From Flagellimonas sp. CMM7 (GTDB taxonomy: Bacteria; Bacteroidota; Bacteroidia; Flavobacteriales; Flavobacteriaceae): a DNA stretch of 64,000 bases. Where the stretch lies: NCBI RefSeq assembly GCF_021390195.1, contig NZ_CP090003.1, positions 62,001 to 126,000 on the forward strand, read 5' to 3'. The position numbers were made by a program, and so were the translations under genes. The stretch's first letter is position 1; each line of letters starts with the position of its first letter. Below are positions 44,767-51,970 of the stretch, one piece after another. A model generated the notes under the pieces. That model was not told the origin of the DNA and searched no databases. It worked only from the letters and a program-made list of their open reading frames with translations.

Positions 44767-45157
44767 TCTGGTAAACTTTCTCGATCTTATCTGTGTAAAC
44801 GTTCATTTGGCAGCTAGTGCATCCTTTTAGGTTTGTACGGAAGATTGCATTGTATAGACTTATTATTCCTTCTGCATCTTCCCCTTTAATATTTACCGAT
44901 GACCTGTTTTGAGAAAGATAATCATTTTTGATCCTTTCATAAAACTCGATTTGCTCTTCGTTCATGCATTTTTCCTCCGTATTGATATAGGGGAATTTCT
45001 TATTGAAAAACTCTTTTAATTTGTTGCATCCACAATCCTTTCCTGTTACTTTTGAAACTGTCTCGACGACTGCTTTTATTCCAGTTGCTTCGGTAACTTT
45101 TTCTATCGTGTCACCTAATCCTTTAGGCTTGTTTCTTGCTCCTTTTGTCCTAGCCAT
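44738..45157 (-). CDS. Hypothetical cysteine-containing phage protein (139 aa)
   Basis: Begins with a basic segment (MARTKGARNKPKGLGD). A CGCNKLKEFFNKKFPY motif and a later CTSCQMNVY pair of cysteines could bind a metal. Similar small proteins with DCGC motifs are common in Bacteroidota phages near the terminase. Possibly DNA-binding, but unproven. Overlaps the sigma-like gene by 8 bp. Confidence 0.55.
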   Translation of the reverse strand: MARTKGARNKPKGLGDTIEKVTEATGIKAVVETVSKVTGKDCGCNKLKEFFNKKFPYINTEEKCMNEEQIEFYERIKNDYLSQNRSSVNIKGEDAEGIISLYNAIFRTNLKGCTSCQMNVYTDKIEKVYQNVKSQNRVD

Positions 45158-45593
45158 ATACCTCTTTTAATTTTTCCAATGATTCTTGTTTTTGATAATA
45201 CACCTGTAGGTAATGTATGCCTGTTTCATTTGCTACTTGCCGGATTGATTTTTCACTGCACTTCAGAAGTACTTCCCTATCTAGGAATGTCAACTTTCCT
45301 AAAGCTTCGTTCATTTGCATTCTATCCATTAAATTCTCACTGTCATCAATCGCCTCAAAAGTGTAGTTGTCAAAAATGTACTCCTTATTGTCTCTGATTT
45401 GGTTTAGAAATATAGATTTGAGCATCATGTAGATATATCCGTCGGTTATTTCTTTACTGGCATCATTCTCTAGAATAGAATGCAGCTTCAGATACATTTC
45501 ATTCACTAAATCATGTTTGAGTTCATTACAGCCACATATTTTATAGGCATAAGCTCTATACTTTTTGTCATTGATGACGTATTCCTCTAACAC
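45150..45593 (-). CDS. Phage sigma-70-like factor, candidate late-gene activator
   Basis: 147 residues from a GTG start. Region-2-like helices (ELKHDLVNEMYLKLHSI) and a region-4-like helix-turn-helix (LTFLDREVLLKCSEKSIRQVANETGI) are visible. It is the first gene of the whole late operon and lies next to a palindrome-rich control region shared with the divergent XRE gene. Inference: it directs RNA polymerase to late promoters. Confidence 0.7.
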   Translation of the reverse strand: MLEEYVINDKKYRAYAYKICGCNELKHDLVNEMYLKLHSILENDASKEITDGYIYMMLKSIFLNQIRDNKEYIFDNYTFEAIDDSENLMDRMQMNEALGKLTFLDREVLLKCSEKSIRQVANETGIHYLQVYYQKQESLEKLKEVYG

Positions 45594-45628
45594 ACTAATG
45601 AATTATAACCATTCACATCAAAGTAAAA

Positions 45629-45656
45629 ATAAACATTTTTGTTTATATTACGTAAT
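45629..45656. promoter_or_regulatory. Palindromes in the late-operon/XRE divergent region
   Basis: ATAAAC-ATTTTT-GTTTAT (45629-45646) is a perfect 6+6 inverted repeat and is directly followed by the palindrome ATTACGTAAT (45647-45656). They sit between the divergent starts at 45593 and 45729, so they are candidate operators of the lysis-lysogeny or late switch. Confidence 0.5.
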
Positions 45657-45704
45657 TTAATATCTCTTTTTATTCATTTTCATGAAACAAACGGTTCTTT
45701 TCGA

Positions 45705-45712
45705 TATATTTG
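45705..45712 (+). promoter_or_regulatory. -7 element for the XRE gene
   Basis: TATATTTG is a perfect match to the Bacteroidota TAnnTTTG box, 16 bases before the TTG start at 45729. No convincing -33 TTTG element lies at the ideal distance. Confidence 0.5.
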
Positions 45713-45728
45713 ACACCAACCTTCCATA

Positions 45729-45974
45729 TTGATACGTTTTGAAGAAATCTTAAGGGAAAAGGGCATGTCAAAGAAACAAGTTGCTCAAAAAATCGGATGG
45801 TCGGAACAAAAATTGTACTCCAGAACCAAAACTGGTAACCCAACTCTAGATACGTTAAAAAACCTAGCATTTGGTCTTAATGTGGAGATACATGAATTGT
45901 TTGAGACATCAGAAAAATACGCACACTGGTATGATAAAGGTGAATGGTTGGGAATAAATAAAAAATACAAATAA
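45729..45974 (+). CDS. XRE-family helix-turn-helix regulator
   Basis: 81 residues starting at TTG. The first codons (IRFEEILREKG) belong to helix 1 of the domain, so the later ATG at about 45765 would cut it. HTH: SKKQVAQKIGWSEQKLYSRT, then TLDTLKNLAFGLNVEIHEL. A compact Cro/CI-type repressor without a cleavable domain, divergent from the sigma/late operon. Confidence 0.8.
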   Translation: MIRFEEILREKGMSKKQVAQKIGWSEQKLYSRTKTGNPTLDTLKNLAFGLNVEIHELFETSEKYAHWYDKGEWLGINKKYK

Positions 45975-45979
45975 AAATT

Positions 45980-46354
45980 ATGACTAAATACATTTTACTG
46001 TTTTCGGCTCTTAGCCTTTCTTTGATATCACACTCTCAATACAAAAAGATAGATTCTTATACTATTAACGAAGAATTTATTGTGAATGTCGGGGATGAAC
46101 TGACAATTGGAGAGCCTAGCTCTAATTCTTCTGAATATCTTTATATATATATTAAACCAAGTGCTGTTGTTTCACAGAAAATTCCATTAGGTGTTGGTGT
46201 TCAAGGAGGGGTATTTGAAATAAATGAATTGAAAGAATTGAAAAAGCCTGTCGGTGGGCTTAGAGGTGGTGCAGCAATTTTTAAGATAAGAAAGGCCAAA
46301 TTTATGGTAGATTTGGAGAATGCAATTAAATCTGGCGAAATAATTCTTAATTAG
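45980..46354 (+). CDS. Exported hypothetical protein (124 aa)
   Basis: Signal peptide MTKYILLFSALSLSLISHSQ, then a small beta-rich domain (EEFIVNVGDELTIGEP) and a helical end (KAKFMVDLENAIKSGEIILN). It follows the XRE gene by 5 bp and is probably cotranscribed with it, hence perhaps expressed in the lysogen. It may modify the host envelope, but this is unproven. Confidence 0.6.
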   Translation: MTKYILLFSALSLSLISHSQYKKIDSYTINEEFIVNVGDELTIGEPSSNSSEYLYIYIKPSAVVSQKIPLGVGVQGGVFEINELKELKKPVGGLRGGAAIFKIRKAKFMVDLENAIKSGEIILN

Positions 46355-46355
46355 T

Positions 46356-46598
46356 CTAGAAAGGTAATAGTTCACTTGATTTTATACCCAAGGCTTTGCA
46401 AAGTTTTTGAAGCTTGTTAATACTGATGCCACGACTTCCATCTTCCAATTGACCAATGTTATTTGCTGTAACTTCAAGTCTTTTAGCTAAATCAGCCCTT
46501 GAAAGTTCCTTTGATTTCCTTATGTATTTTAGCTTATAAGCTATGTAATTTGATAAAGGCATTTGAACACTAAAATTATACTCTTTTTCTTGAATCAT
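46356..46598 (-). CDS. XRE-family helix-turn-helix regulator
   Basis: 80 residues. The HTH reads LSRADLAKRLEVTANNIGQL followed by GISINKLQKLCKALGIKSSEL. An N-terminal extension of about 20 residues precedes the domain. It starts just downstream of its own promoter/palindrome at 46622-46641 and converges on the plus-strand exported-protein gene. Confidence 0.82.
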   Translation of the reverse strand: MIQEKEYNFSVQMPLSNYIAYKLKYIRKSKELSRADLAKRLEVTANNIGQLEDGSRGISINKLQKLCKALGIKSSELLPF

Positions 46599-46621
46599 TA
46601 TAAATACAATATTACATTAAT

Positions 46622-46641
46622 TGTTACAAATATAACATTAT
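46622..46641 (-). promoter_or_regulatory. Promoter with overlapping palindrome for the 80-aa XRE gene
   Basis: On the minus strand TATATTTG (46627-46634) is a perfect TAnnTTTG box. It lies inside TGTTA-N6-TAACA (46622-46637), so a regulator bound there would cover the promoter. Autoregulation by the adjacent XRE protein is the simplest reading. Confidence 0.5.
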
Positions 46642-46668
46642 TTGATTTATACAACGTTTTGTGATTAA

Positions 46669-47136
46669 TTATTTTTCAATTTCAAGCATATACTTTTCAA
46701 CTTTGTAATATGTTTCATCCCTCAACATTCTTTTTCCTTTTATTATGCCGGACAACTTTTGGAATGGTATTTCCAATCCTTTACTTATATCCGCTATTGA
46801 TTTGTCCTGGGAAATGTATATGAACCATAGGGGCTTTGTGTTGTTATGGTAATCTGGGTTTGATGTTTTGTTATAGATGGGCTTCCATTTGGCGATGTAC
46901 TCTGTTTCCATATTATACAGTTGCAAAGCTTTTTCTTTCGTCTCTAGAATGAAATATTTACTAAACCTCTTTACCCTAGTCTGTTTGTGAGCAGCTATTC
47001 TTTTATAAACATCATTTCCAGAACCTATGTAGACTATCACCTTTGATGATATAAGAAAGTAAAGTCCATTTATTTTAGGCTTCTTGTAAAGCTCTAATGC
47101 ATTATTGATTATATGTTCTTGTGTTATTTCTTCCAT
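46669..47136 (-). CDS. GIY-YIG nuclease domain protein
   Basis: 155 residues. The GIY-YIG signature is GLYFLISSKVIVYIGSG (about residues 24-40), followed by RIAAHKQTRVKRF and the acidic METEYI motif, in the expected order. The C-terminal 60 residues contain a helix-turn-helix-like part (DKSIADISKGLEIPFQKLSG). Probably a homing-type or DNA-processing endonuclease of the phage. Confidence 0.8.
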   Translation of the reverse strand: MEEITQEHIINNALELYKKPKINGLYFLISSKVIVYIGSGNDVYKRIAAHKQTRVKRFSKYFILETKEKALQLYNMETEYIAKWKPIYNKTSNPDYHNNTKPLWFIYISQDKSIADISKGLEIPFQKLSGIIKGKRMLRDETYYKVEKYMLEIEK

Positions 47137-47148
47137 AATTAAATTTAA

Positions 47149-47409
47149 TCATTCATCTCTTTTGTTCTGCGGTCGGTCGCTTGCATTCTCAAAGTCTAAT
47201 TTGAGTTCGTTGATGTACTTTTGTTTTTTGGATATTTTTTCCTCTGTTTTTTCTTTGCGAAATTTCAGATGTTCAAGTCTCTTGGGCATTGAATCTATTT
47301 CATGTTGGAATTTAGATGCTTTCCGGTTCAGATGGGCTATGCTCTCGGTTACGCTTCCTATCTGTATCAGGATTTCATCACGGTTGGTTCTGTCCAAAGG
47401 TTTTTCCAT
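47149..47409 (-). CDS. Coiled-coil hypothetical protein (86 aa)
   Basis: Almost wholly helical and charged (LNRKASKFQHEIDSMPKRLE; KEKTEEKISKKQKYINELK). No family recognised. Lies 12 bp before the GIY-YIG gene on the same strand. The 95 bp between it and the DUF4942 methyltransferase gene show nothing clear. Confidence 0.55.
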   Translation of the reverse strand: MEKPLDRTNRDEILIQIGSVTESIAHLNRKASKFQHEIDSMPKRLEHLKFRKEKTEEKISKKQKYINELKLDFENASDRPQNKRDE

Positions 47410-47504
47410 ACTCTACCCTTTACTTGTTTTCTCTATTGCTGATCCCTTTTCTTAGTAGTTTTTCGAGTTCTATACCATTTTTTAGGTGTTTACTCGAATT
47501 TTTA

Positions 47505-48863
47505 CTATACCATTTCAGGGAGTGGATACCCTTTGATTTCTGCCACCCGTCGATTAAACAGCTCCCAAACCTTATCATCCTTGAACTTACAATGTACCGT
47601 ACCCTTCTTGAATCCCTTTATTTCAAAAAACATATAATCAAACCATTTGCCCCATTCCAAAGGTTTTTTATGCGACCAGACGTATAAGGATTGGTCATAC
47701 TTTTCACCTGTTAAATAACAGATTGCTTTTATCATATCATCCAATTGCTCAGCGCCCCAATTATACCTGATTTTCATCTCACCATTCCAGCCCACTTCAG
47801 TAGTGGAGTTCAATATGAATTTTTTGTTCACTAGGTAATGGCTATTGGTCTTCCATCCTTCTAAATTGTACCTGTTCTCATGGTAGTGGTGTGTCAACTT
47901 ATCAAAGATTTCTATGATGGCCCTATCCATTCGCTGCCCGTGTGTCTGGAACACTAGATCGATCATTTTATAAATGTTCTTCATGGTAAAAGGGACATTT
48001 TGCTGGGTCTCCACAAAATTGTTCAGTTCCTCTTTAAGGTTCTTGGTCATGAACTTGCCCATGTTCATTTTATGGAAGACCCATTTCCAAGATGATTTTT
48101 GCAAACCTTTTATAAACTCTTCTTTTATTAATGGTTTATCTTTTTGGGTGCAAGCAAATGCAATTGAATTGACACCTAGAACACCTGACAACTGGTTCAT
48201 TTTTACAGCGTTCTCCAAAACATCATCGTAGAGCTTGATTGACCCTACATATCGCTCGACGACATCTCTTACCGCATTATAGGACATCAGTCCCTCACCG
48301 TCCTGAAATTCATCCTCCTCCATATCAAAGTAATCACCAAAGCTATGTTTACTACCAACTTTGTAAAGGGTTATCAATCCAATTTCCACTCCTGTCTTTC
48401 TTTCGGATTGTGAGAAAACATCTCCAAGGTTTTCTTTTTGACCGCTCTCCTTTATTCTGTGCTTTAAACTTCTTCTGTAAGAACTATAGCTATTACCTAT
48501 AGTATCCCAATTGCATAATGAAATAATGGTGCATCCCTTTGGGGCAATATCCCAAGCATGTATTATGTGTTTTTCATCTGCTGAAAAAGGAGGGTTCATG
48601 ATGATGTAATCCAAATGGCTTACTTCTTCTGGCTGAACATTTAAAAAATCATCTTTTAGGAACCTGGCCTTTGAGGCTGATATTTTGGCCAATTCCGGTT
48701 CCTTTTCACAACACATTGTATTGGCTCCTTGTTCATTGAGAAAATCCAATATGTTTCCCTTGCCTGCCGATGGTTCCAATATGTGCTTACCCTTCAGGTC
48801 ATGCCCTAAGACCATTCTTTCAATGACCTCCCTTGGAGTGGGGTAAAAATCTTTATTGAACAT
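47505..48863 (-). CDS. N6-adenine-type DNA methyltransferase with DUF4942
   Basis: 452 residues. The N-terminal class I SAM fold has motif I ILEPSAGKGNILDFL and catalytic motif IV MNPPF, the N6-adenine type. The C-terminal half (about 200-450) matches DUF4942: KNIYKMIDLVFQTHG, LTHHYHENRYNLEGWKTNSHY and WFDYMFFEIKGFKKGTVHCKF. Probably an orphan phage methyltransferase for self-protection, since no restriction enzyme is adjacent. Starts at the stop of the next gene (1-bp overlap). Confidence 0.85.
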   Translation of the reverse strand: MFNKDFYPTPREVIERMVLGHDLKGKHILEPSAGKGNILDFLNEQGANTMCCEKEPELAKISASKARFLKDDFLNVQPEEVSHLDYIIMNPPFSADEKHIIHAWDIAPKGCTIISLCNWDTIGNSYSSYRRSLKHRIKESGQKENLGDVFSQSERKTGVEIGLITLYKVGSKHSFGDYFDMEEDEFQDGEGLMSYNAVRDVVERYVGSIKLYDDVLENAVKMNQLSGVLGVNSIAFACTQKDKPLIKEEFIKGLQKSSWKWVFHKMNMGKFMTKNLKEELNNFVETQQNVPFTMKNIYKMIDLVFQTHGQRMDRAIIEIFDKLTHHYHENRYNLEGWKTNSHYLVNKKFILNSTTEVGWNGEMKIRYNWGAEQLDDMIKAICYLTGEKYDQSLYVWSHKKPLEWGKWFDYMFFEIKGFKKGTVHCKFKDDKVWELFNRRVAEIKGYPLPEMV

Positions 48864-49249
48864 TATTCTTCTTTTTGATATCCAGTTCCCATACAGGCCA
48901 TGCCCAGTATCTGGGTTATTGGGTTGAAATTACATGGCAGCCCCATTCCATTGCACCAAATTTTACTTTCGCTTCTATGGATACAGCCTAAACAAGTCTC
49001 ATTACTGGTTATTGGGTCGTTCCAATATTTGACCATTTCTGGATTGAACTTCTTTAATTCTTCGCACACCAATGTCCACCTTTCAAATCTTTCTTCATGT
49101 GAATAATCACTCCCTTTTGTACCAAAAATCTGTTCCCATGAACTATAATAGGTTAGCTCCCCTTTTTCAAGGGGAAGCTTTAATCTATGTTCTTCAATAA
49201 TCTCAGTAACTTTCATTACGCTTGAATTTGTTTGAATGGTCTGTTCCAT
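48863..49249 (-). CDS. Cysteine-rich hypothetical protein (128 aa)
   Basis: Contains CLGCIHRSESKIWCNGMGLPC, a possible metal-binding cluster, after a helical N-terminal half (FERWTLVCEELKKFNPEMV). No named family recognised. Packed between the DUF4942 methyltransferase and the LPD29-like gene, overlapping the latter by 34 bp. Confidence 0.6.
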   Translation of the reverse strand: MEQTIQTNSSVMKVTEIIEEHRLKLPLEKGELTYYSSWEQIFGTKGSDYSHEERFERWTLVCEELKKFNPEMVKYWNDPITSNETCLGCIHRSESKIWCNGMGLPCNFNPITQILGMACMGTGYQKEE

Positions 49250-49581
49250 TGCCCTATATTGATGCTTACATAGTAATTTGGGACTGACCCGTAATCACCG
49301 TCATACACCAATTCACGTTGTTCGCTACTTGCAATTTGGTATACGGTCTGAAGTACTTTTGCAATTTCCGGTCTATCTGCATAATGGTCTTTAATATAGA
49401 ATTGATTCACCTGGACATAAGATCTATGCTCAGATCCATCCATTAAATTAATTGGGCCTTCCAATATGCTAATGTCTATTGAAGTTCCATGTTCACGTCT
49501 AATAGAGAATTTATACTCTGGCAATGCTTTTTTAATTAAAATTCTTTTTTCTTTTACTTGTTCTGTAGTGATGTAAGGCAT
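49216..49581 (-). CDS. LPD29-like protein
   Basis: 121 residues following the pattern of the large polyvalent protein-associated domain LPD29: an N-terminal TTEQVKEKRILIKKALPEYK, then FSIRREHGTSIDISILEGPI, VNQFYIKDHYADRPEIAKVL and a final strand (YVSINIGQWNRPF). Such domains occur in phage and conjugative-element proteins of unknown role. Its promoter region is the twin-operator segment at 49605-49674. Confidence 0.65.
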   Translation of the reverse strand: MPYITTEQVKEKRILIKKALPEYKFSIRREHGTSIDISILEGPINLMDGSEHRSYVQVNQFYIKDHYADRPEIAKVLQTVYQIASSEQRELVYDGDYGSVPNYYVSINIGQWNRPFKQIQA

Positions 49582-49604
49582 GATTGTTTGTTTTTGTATT
49601 ACAA

Positions 49605-49674
49605 TGTAAATATACTTATGTTATTTTACATATACAAGTATTTTTGTAAATATTCTTATGTTTGTTTACATTTG
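49605..49674. promoter_or_regulatory. Twin operator/promoter modules for divergent genes
   Basis: Two copies of TGTAAA-N14-TTTACA, at 49605-49630 and 49645-49670, are 24/27 identical over their length and exactly 40 bp apart. The right copy lies between a -33 TTTTTG (49641) and a perfect -7 TACATTTG (49667) for the plus-strand gene. The left copy is followed, on the minus strand, by TACATTGT, a near -7 box for the LPD29-like gene. Confidence 0.7.
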
Positions 49675-49678
49675 TAGT

Positions 49679-49876
49679 ATGAATAAGAACATTACATCCT
49701 TCTTTGTCGCCAACAAGGACAACGTTACGGTCGCTTTTGAGAGCAATATGGCCGATTTTATCAAAGTCTTTCAGAACGTTGAACCAGAGGCCCGCAACTA
49801 CCAGTACTACTATAGACAGTTCCAGAAAGGTGATTCCTTTGATTGGAACGGTTACCATTTTCAACAGCTTGTTTAG
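49679..49876 (+). CDS. Hypothetical small protein (65 aa), probably leaderless
   Basis: The ATG is four bases after a perfect -7 box. Product MNKNITSFFVANKDNVTVAF ... NYQYYYRQFQKGDSF is soluble and aromatic-rich. No family recognised. A minus-strand ORF (49616-49897) lies opposite in codon register and would read through the operators, so the plus-strand gene is preferred. It is one of the few plus-strand genes, probably regulated separately. Confidence 0.5.
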   Translation: MNKNITSFFVANKDNVTVAFESNMADFIKVFQNVEPEARNYQYYYRQFQKGDSFDWNGYHFQQLV

Positions 49877-49893
49877 TCTTTCTTGTAAAGGGT

Positions 49894-50319
49894 TCATTTT
49901 ATAAGTTTTAATTCATATCCAGTTAAGCTGTAAAAAAGATTTTGTAGCTGGTGGACATATTTACATTGTCTCAAATAGATGTAGGTATAATCTTTTCCAG
50001 GTATTCCTTTATCTGTTCGGCCCTTCGTCAATAAAGCATTCAAAAACACTCCTTCTTTAATACAATCCATATGTAGCTCTACTCCGTCACCAGTTGGCAT
50101 AACAATCCACATATCCATGTCATTTCCTTGAAATCCAAACATTTTTAATAACTCTTCAGTCAACTCTATAGGCTCTATATTGTCGTACGTTTCATAATTA
50201 ACATGCCTATCCAATTCCTTTGAATCCAGTTCAAGCTCATTTTTTTTTAAACTCCAAATCTGGAAAATACATCCACTCCTTTTTACTAGATTTCCGATCC
50301 TTAGTTCTTTTACCTCCAT
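49894..50319 (-). CDS. ELRIGN-type conserved phage protein (141 aa)
   Basis: The ATG at 50319 gives MEVKELRIGNLVKRSG. The same frame continues upstream but there overlaps the zinc-finger gene. Together with PIELTEELLKMFGF and the end YVHQLQNLFYSLTGYELKLI this is a protein type seen repeatedly in Bacteroidota phages and mobile elements. Function unknown. Confidence 0.65.
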   Translation of the reverse strand: MEVKELRIGNLVKRSGCIFQIWSLKKNELELDSKELDRHVNYETYDNIEPIELTEELLKMFGFQGNDMDMWIVMPTGDGVELHMDCIKEGVFLNALLTKGRTDKGIPGKDYTYIYLRQCKYVHQLQNLFYSLTGYELKLIK

Positions 50320-50323
50320 TCCC

Positions 50324-50581
50324 TTAGTTTTGTTTAAATGCCCTGTTTTTATTTTCCCAATTTTCTTGGGCAATTTTTTTCTTTTCTGGATTTCTTTCGG
50401 CCCAATCTCTTTGATGTTTGTTGACCCTTTCCCTATTCTCAGAATTGTATCTTTTTTTATAAGCTCTGCTACAGTCTTTGCAATAGATGTTTTTCCCATC
50501 TTTGGCAGCTCTGTTTTTATAAAATTCATCAAGAGGCTTTTCATCTTCACAAACTTTACATTTTTTAACCTCCACTTTCAT
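50324..50581 (-). CDS. Zinc-finger protein, HNH/endonuclease VII-like N-terminus (85 aa)
   Basis: Two CxxC pairs (CKVCEDEK and YCKDC, about residues 8-35) are followed by a long basic helix (RAYKKRYNSENRERVNKHQR). The spacing C-x2-C-x(22)-C-x2-C with F and KDG between matches the zinc module of recombination endonuclease VII-like proteins. A paralog is encoded directly upstream at 50613-50909. Confidence 0.65.
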   Translation of the reverse strand: MKVEVKKCKVCEDEKPLDEFYKNRAAKDGKNIYCKDCSRAYKKRYNSENRERVNKHQRDWAERNPEKKKIAQENWENKNRAFKQN

Positions 50582-50612
50582 CTCTCTTTATTTATGATAC
50601 TTTGAAGCGTTT

Positions 50613-50909
50613 TTAGTGTGAATTTTTATTCTTTCTAACTCTGTGATAATAATCCTTGTGGTAGTTAGGGTTCTTTTCAAAATATTTTTTGTTCTTCTCG
50701 GATAGTTTTTCAGGGTTGTTCTTATAATACTCCCTCATTCTGTTATTTTCTTTTTCCCTATTATTTTTGGCCCAATCTCTTCTCAACTGGTTCGCACATT
50801 TCTTGCAATTATTTTGCCTTCCGTCCTTTGATGCTTTTTGATTATGGAAATCCTCAACCGATTTATCTTGTCTGCAAGTCTTACAATTTTTCGTTTTAGG
50901 CTTTTCCAT
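50613..50909 (-). CDS. Zinc-finger paralog (98 aa)
   Basis: Same architecture as its neighbour: CKTCRQDK, then F-x(6)-KDGRQNNCKKC and a highly charged basic helix (REKENNRMREYYKNNPEK). The pair probably arose by tandem duplication. DNA binding or nuclease activity is inferred. Only the zinc module is recognisable, with no complete HNH site. Confidence 0.65.
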   Translation of the reverse strand: MEKPKTKNCKTCRQDKSVEDFHNQKASKDGRQNNCKKCANQLRRDWAKNNREKENNRMREYYKNNPEKLSEKNKKYFEKNPNYHKDYYHRVRKNKNSH

Positions 50910-50915
50910 CTTGTA

Positions 50916-51242
50916 TTATTTGGTAGGGGTTAGTTTTCTTTCACAGACATAATCAAGTCTTTCCAAGAAGGTTCTTTTAGTCATATCATCTTCATTGACC
51001 AAAATGTAATATTCTTCATTGATATGCTCTTGGAAGTCTTGGTCACCCACTCCGTAATCATAATCGAACATGTCAAGTTCATGAGCAATGGCCATGCATC
51101 TTTTGTGGTTCTTCCATACGTAAACATCACCGTCCTTATTAAAGGAATAATCATAATCCTCCTCTTTTTCAATATCCCCACCGCACCAATCACACTTATG
51201 GGTTTTCCTAGCTTTTCGGGTATTTTGAAAAATCGTTTCCAT
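50916..51242 (-). CDS. Zinc-binding hypothetical protein (108 aa)
   Basis: KARKTHKCDWCGGDIEKEEDY gives a CxxC pair near residues 17-20. WKNHKRC, with a His and a Cys, completes a likely metal site. The C-terminal half is acidic and aromatic. This treble-clef-like layout is frequent in small phage proteins. Function unknown. Confidence 0.6.
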   Translation of the reverse strand: METIFQNTRKARKTHKCDWCGGDIEKEEDYDYSFNKDGDVYVWKNHKRCMAIAHELDMFDYDYGVGDQDFQEHINEEYYILVNEDDMTKRTFLERLDYVCERKLTPTK

Positions 51243-51249
51243 CTCTTTA

Positions 51250-51396
51250 TTACTTAGTTAAAAGGTTCTTTAAACCCCTTATTACTACAGAAAATGCGGT
51301 GTAAGCTCCTGTTTCCAGATTATTTTCACATTTTAGGTTGCTAAGAATGTCCTCGTATTCATTTATCAGGTTTTCTATTTCGTAATTGGGTATCAT
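51250..51396 (-). CDS. Small protein (48 aa)
   Basis: The ATG at 51396 follows AGGGAG at a proper distance, a good ribosome site. Product MIPNYEIENLINEYEDILSN..., helical, ends LKNLLTK. It fills the gap between its neighbours in the same direction. No family recognised. Confidence 0.6.
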   Translation of the reverse strand: MIPNYEIENLINEYEDILSNLKCENNLETGAYTAFSVVIRGLKNLLTK

Positions 51397-51419
51397 TTGG
51401 TTATCTCCCTATTGTTGCT

Positions 51420-51719
51420 TTAAATAGTTATCGTTTTTTCAGATGGTTCATAGAACTTGGTTGAATAGTGCCTACAGCATCCAGACCTTCCGTTTCGAGG
51501 GTTGTACTCAACACATTCACTTCCGCATCCCTCGCCTTTCTCACTTATCGATTGGAATTCCTTGCACCAAAATATTCCAGCTATCTTCTCCGGTTTGGCA
51601 ACGTGTAGTACAAGACTGTCCAAGAAATTCTTCTCCATGTACTGTTTCCAATGAAGAATTGAGTAGCACCTTTCCTCATCATGTTCCAAGGCAAAATATA
51701 ATTCTGTTTTTCTTCCCAT
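51420..51719 (-). CDS. Cysteine-rich hypothetical protein (99 aa)
   Basis: Begins MGRKTELYFALEHDEERCYS and has a cluster FWCKEF ... GEGCGSECVEY ... GRSGCCRHY that could bind metal. Sequence character is that of a conserved protein, but no named family was recognised. In line with the surrounding small early genes. Confidence 0.6.
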   Translation of the reverse strand: MGRKTELYFALEHDEERCYSILHWKQYMEKNFLDSLVLHVAKPEKIAGIFWCKEFQSISEKGEGCGSECVEYNPRNGRSGCCRHYSTKFYEPSEKTITI

Positions 51720-51736
51720 TTCTTATTGTCTTTGGG

Positions 51737-51940
51737 TTAGCACTCCTTCTTAGGAAAATGGACATTCTCAAATTCCTTAAAATCTTCGATAACCTTTTTA
51801 TAGGCAGATATCATTCCCTTAATCTCCCAATAGTTGCCCAAGTGGCCCTTACTGAGATAATACTGCATTTGTCTCTCCAATTGTGGAATAGCATCCTTAT
51901 ACTTTTCGATTTTGCATAAAATGTTAAATGGTGTCTCCAT
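51737..51940 (-). CDS. Small helical protein (67 aa)
   Basis: Sequence METPFNILCKIEKYKDAIPQ and YWEIKGMISAYKKVIEDFKE suggests two or three helices. No family recognised. 17 bp upstream of the cysteine-rich gene. Confidence 0.55.
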   Translation of the reverse strand: METPFNILCKIEKYKDAIPQLERQMQYYLSKGHLGNYWEIKGMISAYKKVIEDFKEFENVHFPKKEC

Positions 51941-51970
51941 CTCTATATTGTTTTTATTGGTTCAATTTTT

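Noticed and set aside
49616..49897. Minus-strand 93-aa ORF with a membrane segment opposite the 65-aa plus gene
   Set aside because: It starts with an ATGA overlap, but its last 20 codons read through the twin operators and it mirrors the plus-strand codons in exact register, typical of an antisense artefact. It is kept as an alternative only.
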